A DNA stretch of 64,000 bases from Glandiceps talaboti (lineage: Eukaryota; Hemichordata; Enteropneusta; Spengelidae), in contig NC_135571.1 of NCBI RefSeq assembly GCF_964340395.1, positions 13,291,046 through 13,355,045 on the forward strand, written 5' to 3'. The translations under genes and the position numbers were made by a program. Positions 1 through 18,959 of this stretch are shown here, in pieces. Each line of letters opens with the position of its first letter. Positions within the stretch are counted from its first letter, which is position 1. The notes under the pieces were generated by a model, which was given only the letters and a program-made list of their open reading frames with translations, did not search any database and had not been told where the DNA came from.

Positions 1-11
1 CGTCGTCGTCG

Positions 12-42
<31 letters not shown>

Positions 43-130
43 TATCATCATCCCATACCCATTATCACCTCCACCACCACCACCACCACCACCACTACTA
101 CCCTACCCCCATGACCACCACCACCACCAT
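1..130. repeat. Trinucleotide microsatellite (CGT/CAT/CAC)n
   Basis: Imperfect trinucleotide runs, first CGT, then CAT, then CAC, fill the left edge. They probably lie in an intron of the minus-strand gene whose first exons are at 353-1049. Positions 131-236 hold no recognisable feature. Confidence 0.9.
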
Positions 131-236
131 GACCACCACTTCCATCAAGCCGCTTAAAACCTTAACTATAGGACTGTCACGGTAAAATGTTGGGAATCAA
201 CCATTTCTTTTCTTATAACTCTTTGCACCATTACCA

Positions 237-347
237 AACAAATCAACGAACAAACCAACACCAAACAAATCAACGAACAAACCAACACCAAACACATCAA
301 CGAACAAACCAACACCAAACACATCAACTAACAAACCAACACAAAAC
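237..347. repeat. 27-bp minisatellite, about 4 copies
   Basis: The words ATCAACGAAC and AACAAACCAACACC recur every 27 bp (for example at 242 and 269), four times with few differences. The array begins just downstream of the donor site of the minus-strand exon ending at 353, so it is intronic. The open frame across it comes from the repeat and is not a protein. Confidence 0.85.
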
Positions 348-352
348 TATAC

Positions 353-872
353 CTGTTCAATTTCTAACGTTTCCCATTCTTCGACTAGACTATTTTTGTA
401 GTGTTGTGGGAGTAAATTATCAAGCTCCTTAGCATCTGCATTATCTCCATTTACGGCGATATTTCCAGTCCATAATTCGTAAATGTCACCGTCGGCATTC
501 TTTATACCCTTGAATAATAGTATCCATTCATTGTCTGAAAATAATAAATATTATTCAACATGGACACATACTCCACTTTTACTGTTGAGAACGAACGGGG
601 TTAGAGCAGCCATGTTCTTAAAGTAGGGGAGGGGGAACTGTCACTGAAAATGAAAGAAGACGAGTCTGATGTATGTCTGATTGTATGTATGATAGCTCTC
701 CAAGGTGATCGAGCACTCTACTTGGCGAAAGAAGAATGATACTGTATGTATGTATGTATGTATGTATGTATGTATGTATGTATGTATGTATTTATATATA
801 TATATACATCTGTCTGTATCTCTGTGTGTGCGTACGTGTGTGTGTCTGTGTATGTGTGTCTGTCTGTGTGTA

Positions 873-944
<72 letters not shown>

Positions 945-1049
945 ATCTGGTTATTGCTTACCACAATTTGCTTCAATCTGGGAGCCTTTTTCAGCAACCA
1001 TCAGAAAAACTAGGAGAAACCCAGTAAACAGATTACGTGTAAACACCAT
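353..1049 (-). CDS. 5' end of a secreted protein gene (two exons, runs off the left edge)
   Basis: Exon 1 is 1049-962: an ATG in good context (ACCATGG) opens a 29-codon signal-peptide-like stretch. It has a basic start (MVFTRN), a hydrophobic core (GFLLVFLMVA) and then a polar segment ending in Cys, followed by the donor G|GTAAGC. Exon 2 is 534-353: it follows TTTTCAG, carries 60 open codons and ends at the donor CAG|GTATAG. The junction joins G to AC, so the phases match (Asp30). Exon 2 encodes an acidic, tryptophan-containing segment (WILLFKG, IYELWTG, HYKN, EEWETL). From memory this resembles a module found after signal peptides in uncharacterised extracellular proteins of marine invertebrates; I cannot name it. 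The intron holds the GTAT/TG microsatellite. Later exons lie beyond the window, so family and function stay open. Confidence 0.5.
743..941. repeat. (GTAT)n and (TG)n microsatellite
   Basis: About 12 GTAT units, a short TA tract, then a broken and later pure TG tract. It lies in the first intron of the minus-strand secreted-protein gene. The long His-Thr or Val-Cys open frames here are repeat artefacts. Confidence 0.95.
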
Positions 1050-3311
1050 GGTTGAATATTACCATACATGTATATAAACCAGTTAACTTGCCGCGTTAAA
1101 TCAGTACACTTTTATAACCAATACCAATGTCGCACCGTACCAGTTCAACAGCCAAATTAAAAATCACATACACAGACCACCTATATATAAACGTTTGTAA
1201 CTTTCGCCTTTGCAAAAAAAACCTAAATTTTCAACTTAAGTTACACACTTAATAATAGGCTTACGCTCCAGCGGCAAGGTTAATCGTTATATTTAAAACT
1301 TTAGTTTTTAAAAATTTTCGTCACAATTCCTCAAGTATATTTGGCAGGTTTACCCTTTTTATTTGTTCAGTTACTTCTTACTTATGGGTGGATTTATTAA
1401 GCTCTTCTCAGATAGATTGCATCAAAGACAGTTAAAGTTAGGCCTAGGGCTTAGATTAAATACTGTGTTTTCATACAACACAGCATAAGAAAACTACGTT
1501 GGATTCGAACTTGTGAAATAGATTTTGCAGTCTTTCTATGTTTATTTATTTATCTATTTATTTATTTATTTTATTTAAAACACTGAATCCATAAATGGGT
1601 TTTCATGCAGATGTTAAAAGAAAAAATATAAAAATGTACATAAAGCAGAACACATACAATAAAAACAGTAAGGTGGAAAATAAAATGTACAATGACACAT
1701 ATAGGAAACACAAAACTATTTGATTCTATTGTTGGCAACAATGGATACCCTATATGCAAACGATCTATTGTGTGCATTTGATCAGTGTTATAGTGAACGA
1801 TATTTAAATTGAATTCAATTCAAAATCAATTGTTTTAATTATATGTTCTAACGATCAGGTTAATTTTTTATATGTGTTTTCTTGTCTTTGTTGGTTGGTT
1901 GTTGGTTCGTTTGATGTATCCAGGCGATATTTAGGTAGATTTAATTCTACTGAAAATGGTACTAAAGTAGAGTTTTATGTACACATGTCCCGTGGATCGT
2001 TATAAGACGTTATTAATCACTCTAGACCCAAGGGATAGAAAATGTCGACGTATTTTGTAAACAATATCGTACAACCTATACCAGTTTTGTCTGTTTTAAG
2101 CCGCATATGAATATTACTGATCTTGATTTAAATTGAAGTGCAGTCTTCGCTACGGGTCAGTTCGTCAAGCTTAATTCAGGGCTGAGTTTTAGTTGTGAAA
2201 ATAATGTCCAAACATGGGAACCGAGGGGCGCGACATAGTCTAACAAAGGTGAAAATCTAGTGTTGGATGTAAAACTAGCAATTTCTCGATTTGGGGTTTA
2301 AAGAACACGACTTTAGAATTGTTCCCTCTGGCGTAGAATCTCAAATCTTAGCACAAGTAAGGAAATGATGAAAATATTGAACCAGTCAGTTTTTGGCGTC
2401 AGAACTGGTTGTTATGACGTCACTTTTTATGTATTAGGTTTCTCAACATGACCCGATCCACCAACAATATTTCAATCAAGCGAAATCAAGTTATATAAAC
2501 AACGCCATCTACGGTAAATTTAGAAAATCAATCATGTATTACCAGTATTAGCAATGTCCGTTTCACAACTTAGTGAATGAGTGTAGTCACAGATTCATAA
2601 CTATTCACTGTATAAAGACAATTATAACGATATATAGTTGCTGTACGTTGCCATACTTATATTCACACCTCTTCACGCATGCGTAAACGTGTGTATGTTT
2701 ATATCTCATACATATATTGGTGTGCTTGTTAGATTCCTGAGTGATTTGTTTGTCCGTTTGCTTTAAGGTAAACTCGGTTCCTTTTGTCAATATATCAGCC
2801 TGGCTCAAAGTTTGCTGTAACTTAAAACTGACAGATCAGCCGTTGAGGGCGCTGTCTAAGCTCCCTTTCCTTTACGGCAGGTTGATAAGCCCAGACCGAT
2901 CGATGACGACATTACAGTCAAAGTTATCAATTTCTTGTCTAATATTTATCAGTCTGACGCTGCTCGGATTTTTTTGTTATCATGTAAATAGAACAACTCT
3001 CCAAATACTGTTGCATATAAACATATTTGACGGCAAAAACATAATAGTTACACGAAATCCCCCCCCCACACACACACACACACACACACAACACAGCCTA
3101 AAATATACAAACATGACATGTTTTACAGAAGAAAAAAAACGGGAAAATGTTACTTATCCGTCTGAGGGCGCACTTTTTGATAAAAGGTCACAACGACGAG
3201 TGCTCGAGTGTTAACCCGCAACAGGTCCTTGCTTTGGCAGTATTAAGTTGACTAGCTCCAACAAGTGTGATTCATAACTCATTATTCTTCACGTGCGATA
3301 TTTCATACAGT
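1050..3311. other. Intergenic region between two divergent genes
   Basis: This is the shared upstream region of the minus-strand secreted-protein gene and the plus-strand dehydrogenase gene. It is A+T-rich with a TTTA-rich stretch at 1543-1577 and a C-run followed by (CA)n at 3060-3091. I recognise no coding sequence. The open frame at 2741-3214 starts without ATG and runs into the CA repeat. Confidence 0.6.
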
Positions 3312-10490
<7,179 letters not shown>

Positions 10491-11040
10491 CTCTGCTAAC
10501 AGCATTTCCTGTTTTAGTGTGTATCCCGGATGTAGCAAGAAAACGAACGAACGTGGAGAACGACTGAATCGATGACAATTTAATATCCAAAATATCAGAC
10601 ATGGGAAATTAACGATAGTTGATATTAATATTTTATAGTCAGTGATATTATTTTCCAATTATTAATTTCGTACATATATAGTTTAAAATTTAAATCAAAA
10701 TTATCAATAATTTAGTTTTTTGAAGTTTATGCCAACTTTCTGCTTCTTCAATACGTTGTTCTTTAAGAAAACACAGTGTCCTTGAACCGGTTATAATTTA
10801 ACAACTGAAGAAGGCTGACTGTTTTAGCAGACATATACTAGGTTAATTATTTTAAGAGCTAATACAAAATATGATTCCAAATTAATATTTGGGTGTATTG
10901 TAGAGTCTCTTATTCCGTTCCAAAATATTTCGTGCGTTGTTCCTTCGTTACCTTGACAACATTGGTGTTGAATGTATCACAGTAGTATATTATAAGATAC
11001 TTGCAGTATATGATAAAGATATAACTGTTTCCACAGTTAC

Positions 11041-11046
11041 AATAAA
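11041..11046 (+). terminator. Candidate poly(A) signal of the dehydrogenase gene
   Basis: AATAAA stands 551 bases after the stop codon and is followed by a second near-match (AAATAAAC) ten bases on. It would give a 3' UTR of about 570 bases ending before the GTAT array. It is assigned by position only. Confidence 0.4.
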
Positions 11047-11130
11047 AGTGAAATAAACTCAACACTCATATTCCATCACAGTTTCATATACACTAGTTAA
11101 CGTAAAATAACACTTTACAATACTGTTAAA

Positions 11131-11161
<31 letters not shown>

Positions 11162-11301
11162 TGTATGTATGTATGTATGTATATGTGTATGTGTGTATGT
11201 ATGTATGTATGTATGTATGTATGTATGTATGTATGTATGTATGTATGTATGTATGTATGTATGCATGCATGTGTGTGTGTGTATGTATGTATGTATGTAT
11301 G

Positions 11302-11340
<39 letters not shown>

Positions 11341-11590
11341 ATGGATCCCATGTATGGATGTATGTATGTATGTATGTATGTATGTGTGTGTGTATGTGTG
11401 TATGTATATATGTATGTATGTATGTATGTATGTGTGTGTGCATGTATGTATGTATGTATGTATGTATGTATGTATGTATGTATGTATGTATGTATGTATG
11501 TATGTATGTATGTATGTATGTATGGATCCCATGTATGGATGTATGTATGTATGTATGTATGTATGTATGTATGTATGCATGTATGTATGC

Positions 11591-11623
<33 letters not shown>

Positions 11624-11638
11624 TGTATGTATGTATGC

Positions 11639-11694
<56 letters not shown>
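11131..11694. repeat. (GTAT)n array, 560 bp, with internal duplication
   Basis: Nearly pure GTAT with short TG and GCAT variants. The odd insert GTATGGATCCCATGTATGG appears twice (about 11339 and 11521), 182 bp apart, which shows that the array grew partly by duplication of a larger block. Both strands are open in several frames because of the 4-bp period; none is a protein. Confidence 0.95.
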
Positions 11695-11696
<2 letters not shown>

Positions 11697-11879
11697 GAGG
11701 GCGCCCTCTAAGAAATTAATTACGTAAGCTACTTAAGGGGTCCACTTTCAAACTTTCGACCTATAGACTACTAAGAGTAAGAGTGGGTGAATTGAAATGT
11801 TAACCCAATAGGGTTGGATTTTCGCAAACTCTAACAAGTACAGACTTAGTATAACTACCTAAGTCGACCACGCCATATT

Positions 11880-12860
11880 TATTGGAGCTGATGTTGTCCG
11901 TCGTGGCTTCTCAGACTGAGGCAAGACCGGCGCCAAAGTGGCGGGAAGACTGGCAGAAAACAGCGAACAAGCGTGCACCGCCCCACGGTCAGATTCTGAA
12001 GAGCCTGCCAACGAATTCCTATCCTACGACAATTTCAAGGACTCAGGAGAGAATTCCAAGCTCTTAGAGAACAGCTGGATTAGCAGAGTGACGGAGAACT
12101 TTCGTATCTCCAAATACGGGACGGTATGCCCAATTCAGCGATGTCATAGCAAGGGGGCCAAGCATGGCCATGCCAAGGGTTTTTCCCACATCGTTAGGTA
12201 CGCTCGAGCTCCCGCTCAGTCGGTGGACGAAATGAGACAAACGATATCAGCTGATCGTCAACTACAGCAAGAATTACGGGAATAACAAAGGCAGTATATA
12301 CCAGACTTCGTCAGATCAACTGAAACCTGGTAAGTCTCAGCGTTTTCAAACTAGTAAAGTACCAGACTGGTAAACTAGTAATAATACTCAGGTCGCATGG
12401 CCCCATATGGCCGCCCAACGGCACGGTTCGGGGAAAGAAATCACGTACAACACACGAAGGGTTCACTGCTATACTTATCACAGGTAACATAGAAAGTGAA
12501 GAACATTTAAATCAACTAAATGAGGTACGCCGCTGTTTACCCATGGGAGTCTGTTTCTCGAATTTCAGGGGGCATTCTTACAGGATATTGAATATGGTCA
12601 TCCGCATCCCTCATGGAGAAGTAAGGGGATAGACCTAAAAGAACTGTATCTGTACCCATGTGCTTCCGAAATGAAACAAAGTCGCACCACCCGTCGTAAA
12701 ACGGCAGACGATATCCAGTTCTGTCGCGATCGGTCCTTGCAGGAAGGAAGATGCAATGACAAGAACTGTAAATACAAATACATGTGTAGGGCCTGCTTAA
12801 TTTCGATGTCAATGCTGAAATTGTGTGCTTACACCACTGGCATTGTTGTTTTTTAATTTC
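11880..12860 (+). other. Unassigned coding-like segment, possible mobile-element remnant
   Basis: The segment is richer in G+C than its surroundings and holds two open stretches on the plus strand. The first (about 11917-12285) lacks an early ATG and encodes a charged protein with a zinc-finger-like CPIQRC...H.H...FSHIVRYAR pattern. The second (about 12490-12856) carries a cysteine cluster (QFCRDRSLQEGRC, NDKNC, KYKYMCRAC) resembling a degraded CCCH finger. I recognise neither as a named host gene. Cysteine-cluster ORFs of this sort are common in mobile elements, so broken element debris is the simplest reading. Low-copy host exons cannot be excluded. Confidence 0.3.
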
Positions 12861-14193
12861 GAATAAGAATGGGTTCCGTTATTCATGGAGAAAGTCACAG
12901 CAAAGGTTTGAGATTGTTATTGCCACGTCGCATACGTTTTAAAAATGTTGTCACTCCTTGTTGCTGTTATTTATGAAGACAAACATGTACTGTCACGTGG
13001 CAACGAATCTCATTAAAGAGTTTACAGATATTTTGCACTTTATAGTTGTGCTAAGGCCTAAAACATTGTTTGGTTCCAGTTACCCGACCCCCATCTAGTT
13101 TTTAACACAGACCCTAAACTTTATTTTAGGTATTCGAGAGAAAAAATAAAATCGTGAAAATTGTGAAGTCTCACAAAAAATAGTGGATGCGGAAACTGAC
13201 ATCAACTGTACAAGACAATATAAAATTTGTCTTCCAATATGTAATGGCTTTACAGTACATCAGACGAGAAGAAACCAATAACACAGAGACCATATGGAAA
13301 ACAACGGAAAACATAACTACCTGAACTAGACACTCACATATGAAAACAATATATATATAAAATTAAATAAAATAAAAATTTACCTACCCCGCTTATTCTA
13401 AAATTGAGCGTAATCGGAACCACACAATTTTTTTGTTTAGCCTAACTTGTCTCTTGGTATTGCTGAAAAGGTCATGTGACAATCACGTGTTAAATTTGAA
13501 TAATGGTCTAATTATTCATACCGTTGAAGAAATATCACATGACGTGATTACAGTTATAAATGTGAAAAGTGACGACCGATTACAGTTGTAAATATACACC
13601 TGACATATCACATCCTTGTAGAAAGTGACGACCGATTACAGTTATAAATATACAGCTGGCATAAGAGGTAAGACAAGATATCTTCAAGATATTATATGAT
13701 TCAATTATAGGGACACTCTTGATTTCGACTAATTTAGTTGAAATCTATTTCCTCGGATATATATTATATCATTGTTCTTGTTCCATTTATACACTATTTC
13801 ATGGCTTTTCTCTAAGAGCCACTTACGTTTGAATTATGAAATAGCGATATTTGACAAGTGACTTATCCAGCTGTTGTTTTACTTGGTGTAACTAAAGAAA
13901 TGTTAGTCAAATGTCAAAGTCAAAATCGAACAAATTGTTTCATTTTGGTTATGTTTTCTGCCTTCATAATACGGGGCCGGATCCGGAAGACATGTGTCGA
14001 CATTAATAAATGGACTTTACACATTTTAGTCTGACTAGTCGGAAAGAGAAGTAGTTACGTATGCGTCAACAAATTGGTTCATGAAAACACTTGAAGAGTA
14101 GAAACGTCGTGTGTTTCAGATTAAGGAAACAGTTATAGACAAGCCTGTCAAAGTGTTATGCAATGCTATATTTTGTGTCTGTCTATCTATCTA

Positions 14194-14228
<35 letters not shown>

Positions 14229-14559
14229 GAGTGAGTGAGTGAGTGAGTGAGTGAGTGAGTGAGTGAGTGAGTGAGTGAGTGAGTGAGTGAGTGAGTGAGT
14301 GAGTGAGTGAGTGAGTGAGTGAGTGAGTGAGTGAGTGAGTGAGTGAGTGAGTGTCAGATTCAGTCAGTCAGTCAGGCAGGCAGTCAGTCAGTCAGTCAGA
14401 GTTGACGATAGGTATCTCCTTGGAAAGTGTTTGTTCAGTTTAGGGGTACCCATTTCTAACATACATATTAGATGTTTAAATAAGAAGTGTTTGTAAAGTA
14501 GGCTTCTTTATTTATAGGTTTTACATTAACAAAGCACAAACAAGGCATATCAACAAGCC
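12861..14559. other. Upstream region of the first MS4A-like gene
   Basis: A+T-rich sequence without an open frame. At 13560-13665 a block containing GTGACGACCGATTACAGTT and TAAATATACA is tandemly duplicated. A strong donor-like AGAG|GTAAGACA at about 13669 could end a noncoding first exon of the MS4A-like gene that starts its coding part at 14560 after the acceptor TTTATAG (14511-14517). Similar sequence recurs at 18.5 kb. Confidence 0.45.
14178..14398. repeat. (TCTG)n-(GAGT)n-(CAGT)n compound microsatellite
   Basis: A short TCTG run passes into about 30 GAGT units and ends in CAGT/CAGG units. It lies upstream of the coding start at 14560. Confidence 0.95.
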
Positions 14560-17463
14560 ATGGAACCTTGGATATCACCAGTTACCGACCACATCAATTC
14601 TAACAGTCCTAATAGAATACAATTTGTCCTTGGTAGTTGTCAGATTGTCTGTGGTGTATCTGCCATAATGCTTGGTATAACTGCCTTTATATTTGGTACC
14701 ATGTTCTATTTCATGGGAGCTGGTCTTTGGTGTGGACTATTGGTAAGAATTCAATTGATGTATATATGACTAGTATAGATTCACCTTTTCCTTAATTTCC
14801 AACTTTTGACTATTTTTCTAGGAGTATGCAAATTTATATTCTATTACCATGGTACTATTCAGCAATAATAGGGAACTCGCAATCCAGACTGAGCATGCTC
14901 AGACGCAAAGGACTATGGGCTTATCTGTGGTTATCGTAATGTCTTATCTAGAGCTACCGATGAAATAAACCTCCCACACTGGTCAAGCTAAATATGAATT
15001 GATCATTCGAGGTTATAAACAATTTAACAACATTGTTTACAATACTAATTGATTAGTATTTATTATCACATTTCCCATGATGCAACATTCAATATGGCGG
15101 GTTTGCAAGTTCCCTATTGACTCAGTCATTTCTGTTAACAAAAGAGAGTTAGCAATGACTGACTTTTAATAAGCTTGTTTTGGTTCATAGAGTGACAATC
15201 CATCTTGTTATATGTATGCCATATGGAGTGTAAAAGAGGCCTGAGTAATATGTCTGTCCCCTTTACAGAGCTGTTCATTGTTATTCGATATATTCCAATG
15301 TTAGAAATATATGTTCTTGTGTAACCTGGCGATGTTTTTTTTTTAACTATCTCATGTTTGGATTTCGACGAAAAACTCGCCAGTTTCTTTATTACGAGTA
15401 CTATGGTCCTCATGTAAATTCATGAAAGAAATACTGCCAAGTCACCCTATGTCTCTTATAACAGTTAGATACACTCTTACCTCCTTGCGCAATGCCAATG
15501 CATTGTAAACGTCATAACATATAAAATGTATATATTAATTTTTACTAATATACATACATATTTATATTTTTTTGTTAGTTTATTGTGGCTGGATACGTCA
15601 CCATTGTGTCGACACAGAAGAAAACCAACCGTTATGTATGCAGTATTACCTTTATTGTTTTATCTTAATGATATAATTAGATTGTTTTTACGACAGTTGC
15701 ACCGCTGAAAGAGAATCGTGTTTATATTAATAGTTCACGGAAAGCTTATTTTAAATTCATTTTTTTATAGTGACAGTCTTACAGTGACAGGGTCACAAGT
15801 TTCGCATTTCATTATTTCATTTTGAAATACGTTTTTTTCATTTTTTGTTGTGGGGTGGGGAATTATTACTCCTTGTCGTCTCATTGACTTATATAGTATT
15901 TTCGATTGTTATTTTTGGAACTATTCTCGTCGGTTATGACTTTTATAAGTTTATATTGTGATTTCTTTTTCAGGTCATGGCATCTTTTGAGTTATCAAAA
16001 AATGCAGGCATGATTGGATCTCTTCTTTTCGTCCTCAGCTTTATGTCTGTAATATTGCATTATCTGTATTGCTACAACGACGATTTTTGCCCTTTCATGG
16101 TAAGGCCCAAAAAAAGAATTATCTGGTTCTGGTCAGGGTAAACTTTCTAAAGTGGTGCAACGACGAGATTTTTTTTCCTATTTTTTTTTTTTTTTTTTTT
16201 TTGCAACACATTTTTGTTACACTTTACATACTCTGTTCTATCATATTTATCTCTTGAAAAACTTCCTTTTTCTTCGAAGCAGTTTAGGCTTTGTATTTAA
16301 GCAGTCTTGGCATGTAGGGTAGATTTCAGCTACTTGTTCTCCTGATATCAGGAATAAATAAGGAACAGGAAAGCAAAAATTATCGGAAAGAAAGGATCGA
16401 CGCGAGGGTATTCAGGGCACCCGCGCTCTGACCAGAACCAGATATATTTTTTTTGGCTTAAGTTACTGATATTCGAAGATATTTAATTTTATTTATCTAT
16501 TTATCTATTTATTGATATATTGATTTGTATACAGCTGCAAAAATATGTTGACCCTCGGGTAAATTAATACAGTTGATGGTGTACAATATTACGAATAAGT
16601 TATATCTGGCAAAACATTTTTTTAAACATTTCAGTTGCAGCTAGTGTAATATATATTGCCGAAAATCACGTTACTTATGTTTCTGACAAATTAATGACAC
16701 AGACGGATTGTAGGTCGGTCGGACGGACGGACAGACAGACAGACAGACAGACATTGTTATAGCATAACCATCCCTTACAGAAGGCAACAATCATCGCTAG
16801 AATTGGGTATATGGTTTAAGACTCATTTTGATGCCATATCTAGACTGGACAAATCGCTGTAGATGCACTCCTAGCAGTAACTGCCTTCGCCGAAATGACT
16901 ATTGCTATGACGTTATTATGTCGGCCTAGACAAATGCATCCCGTGTGCAACTTGTCAAATCAACTACTACAACAACAACAACAACAAACACAACAACAGT
17001 CTGATATGGCAAATATCAGCATGCAAGTGTCACTCCGAGAAACAGCTGAAGGAATTGGTGGACAAGGTAAGTTTTGTTTTTTAAATGAAATTGCTGAACA
17101 ATGGCAATATGGTGTCCGGGAGTCTCCCAGTAACATTATTTCAAGAATGACTTCAATAGTTACTGTTCTTCAAAATTACAAGATATCAGAGAAGAAGTAC
17201 ATTGTTTGCCGCAATATCATTCCTGTTTTGTTTCATTAAAAAACCTTCCAAAAGGATAATGCGGTTTTTTTTATCCAAACTTTATATTGGTATCCTATGT
17301 TAATATATTACACTGATATATTACAGGTGACCCTCGTCATGGACAAGCAACATTTGGTATTTTGGAGAACCAATACAACTCACCACCACCACCGTACTAC
17401 TCTGAGGACATTGTTTCAGAGAACCAATACAACTCACCACCACCACCGTACTACGTACTCTGA
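14560..17463 (+). CDS. CD20/MS4A-like four-pass membrane protein 1
   Basis: Five coding exons: 14560-14742, 15579-15635, 15974-16099, 16844-17066, 17327-17463 (241 residues). The MS4A/CD20 family are plasma-membrane tetraspans acting in signalling or ion-channel regulation; the ligand or partner here is unknown. Hydrophobic spans lie near residues 22-46, 54-73, 91-111 and 126-148. The second extracellular loop is short with two cysteines (113, 119), a pair kept in the two neighbouring paralogues. The N and C termini are cytoplasmic by family topology. The tail holds a glutamine run (six Q, then TQQQ) and two PPPPYY motifs that fit WW-domain ligands (PPxY). The reading frame ends at TGA 17461 inside a 54-bp coding repeat, earlier than the repeat itself. 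The first three intron positions and phases match the paralogues at 22956 and 30326. Confidence 0.85.
14871..15114 (+). mobile_element. MITE copy 1 (terminal inverted repeat GGGAACTTGCAATCC type)
   Basis: A 244-bp element begins GGGAACTCGCAATCC and ends GGGTTTGCAAGTTCCC, terminal inverted repeats of about 15 bp with TA-like flanks (ATA/TAT). Internal words (GAGCATGCTCAGACGCAAAG, CCCATGATGCAACATTCAA) recur at 29445-29680, 40731-40837 and 44281-44516. It has no coding capacity. It lies in the first coding intron of the MS4A-like gene. Confidence 0.8.
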
Positions 17464-17625
17464 GGACCAACGCAACTCGCCACCACCAGGTTACTCAGAT
17501 GTCATTGTTTCAGATGATGATCAAAACTTACCCCACCAGTTACTTAGAGGACATTGTTTCAGAGGATGAACGTTACTCACCAACAATATATTCACTCTTG
17601 ACTCCATTGTTTCAGAGGACAAAGA
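17345..17625 (+). repeat. 54-bp coding minisatellite in the last exon of MS4A-like gene 1
   Basis: The unit AACCAATACAACTCACCACC plus CACCGTACTACTCTGAGGAC plus ATTGTTTCAGAG (about 54 bp, 18 codons) is present twice nearly exactly. Shorter, more diverged copies of its TCTGAGGACATTGTTTCAGA part continue to about 17625. The first two units are translated (NQYNSPPPPYYSEDIVSE) and the later ones fall after the stop codon. Confidence 0.75.
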
Positions 17626-18359
17626 AAATTCCTTACATTGATTTTTTTTTTTAGAACGCGCCGATTCAGAAAACATTGGTTTGGCATTATTTGGGTTTTG
17701 ACTAAAATTGCAATCGAAAACAAGCTGATAAAATATTTCAATGACGAAACAGGTTTTGATGGAACACTGAAAAAAATTAAATTGACAATACGCATACTAG
17801 TCACAAAATTGACAGCACCAAATTCGAGTGCGTCAATGACAAGTTTTTGCCGCGCAAGAGTTCTATTCATGAGGGTGTTAGAATGTTTGATGAATGCGTT
17901 TATTTTGGTTTATCATTGTTTCTAAATGTGCGTATTTGAATTGTTGTGAGATGATGTCACAGGTCACAGTTTTTGTTATCAGTGTTATTTCTATCTTCAA
18001 ATGATTGATACCTGGTCGGACTTTTACAGTTGTTTTTATACTCACATATTGATATAATTTGGTACATAAATTGATATTAACAATGTGCATTGTATCCTAC
18101 AAAGCTTGGTGATGTAGCTACCTTAATATGGCGTGGTGGTGGGGGGGGGGGGGTAATTGTGTTTTTCCGATAACATGACCTCAGAAAATACGGTCGGTAA
18201 CCTGGGATTTTATTTTATTTTATTTTATCTTTTTAGTTGTTTTAGTTTCGAAAAATATTTCTTCGAACCAAAACCAAACGAAATGTCGGTCAGAATACCG
18301 CCTTCTGTGATAGTTTAATGAAATATGTACAGACATCGCTGGGGACAGAAAACAGACAT

Positions 18360-18640
18360 ACATGAAGGTCAAGAAGACAAAGAATTTATTGATTTTTCAA
18401 TCCATATTTATGCTAGTTTATTTCTTAGTTTTTATGAATCGGTCACATGACATTCACAGTCTGAATCACGATGTACATGTAGTTATTCTAAGTAGTGGCG
18501 AAATATCATCAAATAGAAGGATCACGAGCGCATACAGAGGTAAGACAGCTAATTTCTCAAATTTTCTCCAAGATAACACATGATTCAATCATGATATGGA
18601 AACTCCGAATTTTTCTAACTCAATGAAAACTATTATTATA
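18360..18640 (+). other. Possible duplicated 5' exon of an MS4A-like gene
   Basis: A donor-like CATACAGAG|GTAAGACA at 18541 and the following intron-like sequence (GATTCAATCAT, GGAAACTCC, TTCTTATGCAATTATA) resemble the sequence after the donor-like site at 13669. The block may be a second copy of the noncoding first exon of MS4A-like gene 1. An ATG at 18362 opens 73 codons with a hydrophobic stretch (LLIFQSIFMLVYFLVF), but no following exon was found, so a separate gene is not supported. Confidence 0.3.
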
Positions 18641-18959
18641 ATGTCATGTTCTTATGCAATTATATTGTGGCGTTTCTGCAATTATTTCGGCTAGATACGA
18701 TGATCTTCAGTGGACTGAATGTTTTCTTCAGTTGTTAATGGCGAGACATGATTATTGACAAGTACTTCACCTCAAGTCACTCCTGTGTAGATCCCTAGTC
18801 TCCTCGTGCATTATTCGGTACCCATCAATATTTTGGTGTCCCCTAGTCTATTAATGTCCTACCATTGCTGATGTCACTGTCCTTTCCCGTCGAAATGTGT
18901 ATGCTTAATTCTGTAGATCGCCCTACACACCTGTTCCGATCGAGGCGATCTTGTCCACG

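Noticed and set aside
705-1077. Open frames rich in Cys-Val or His-Thr
   Set aside because: They are translations of the GTAT/TG microsatellite and open on both strands; the real exons are on the minus strand at the edges.
2741-3214. 157-codon open frame upstream of the dehydrogenase
   Set aside because: It has no ATG at its start, contains a CA repeat, shows no known motif, and overlaps the expected promoter region.
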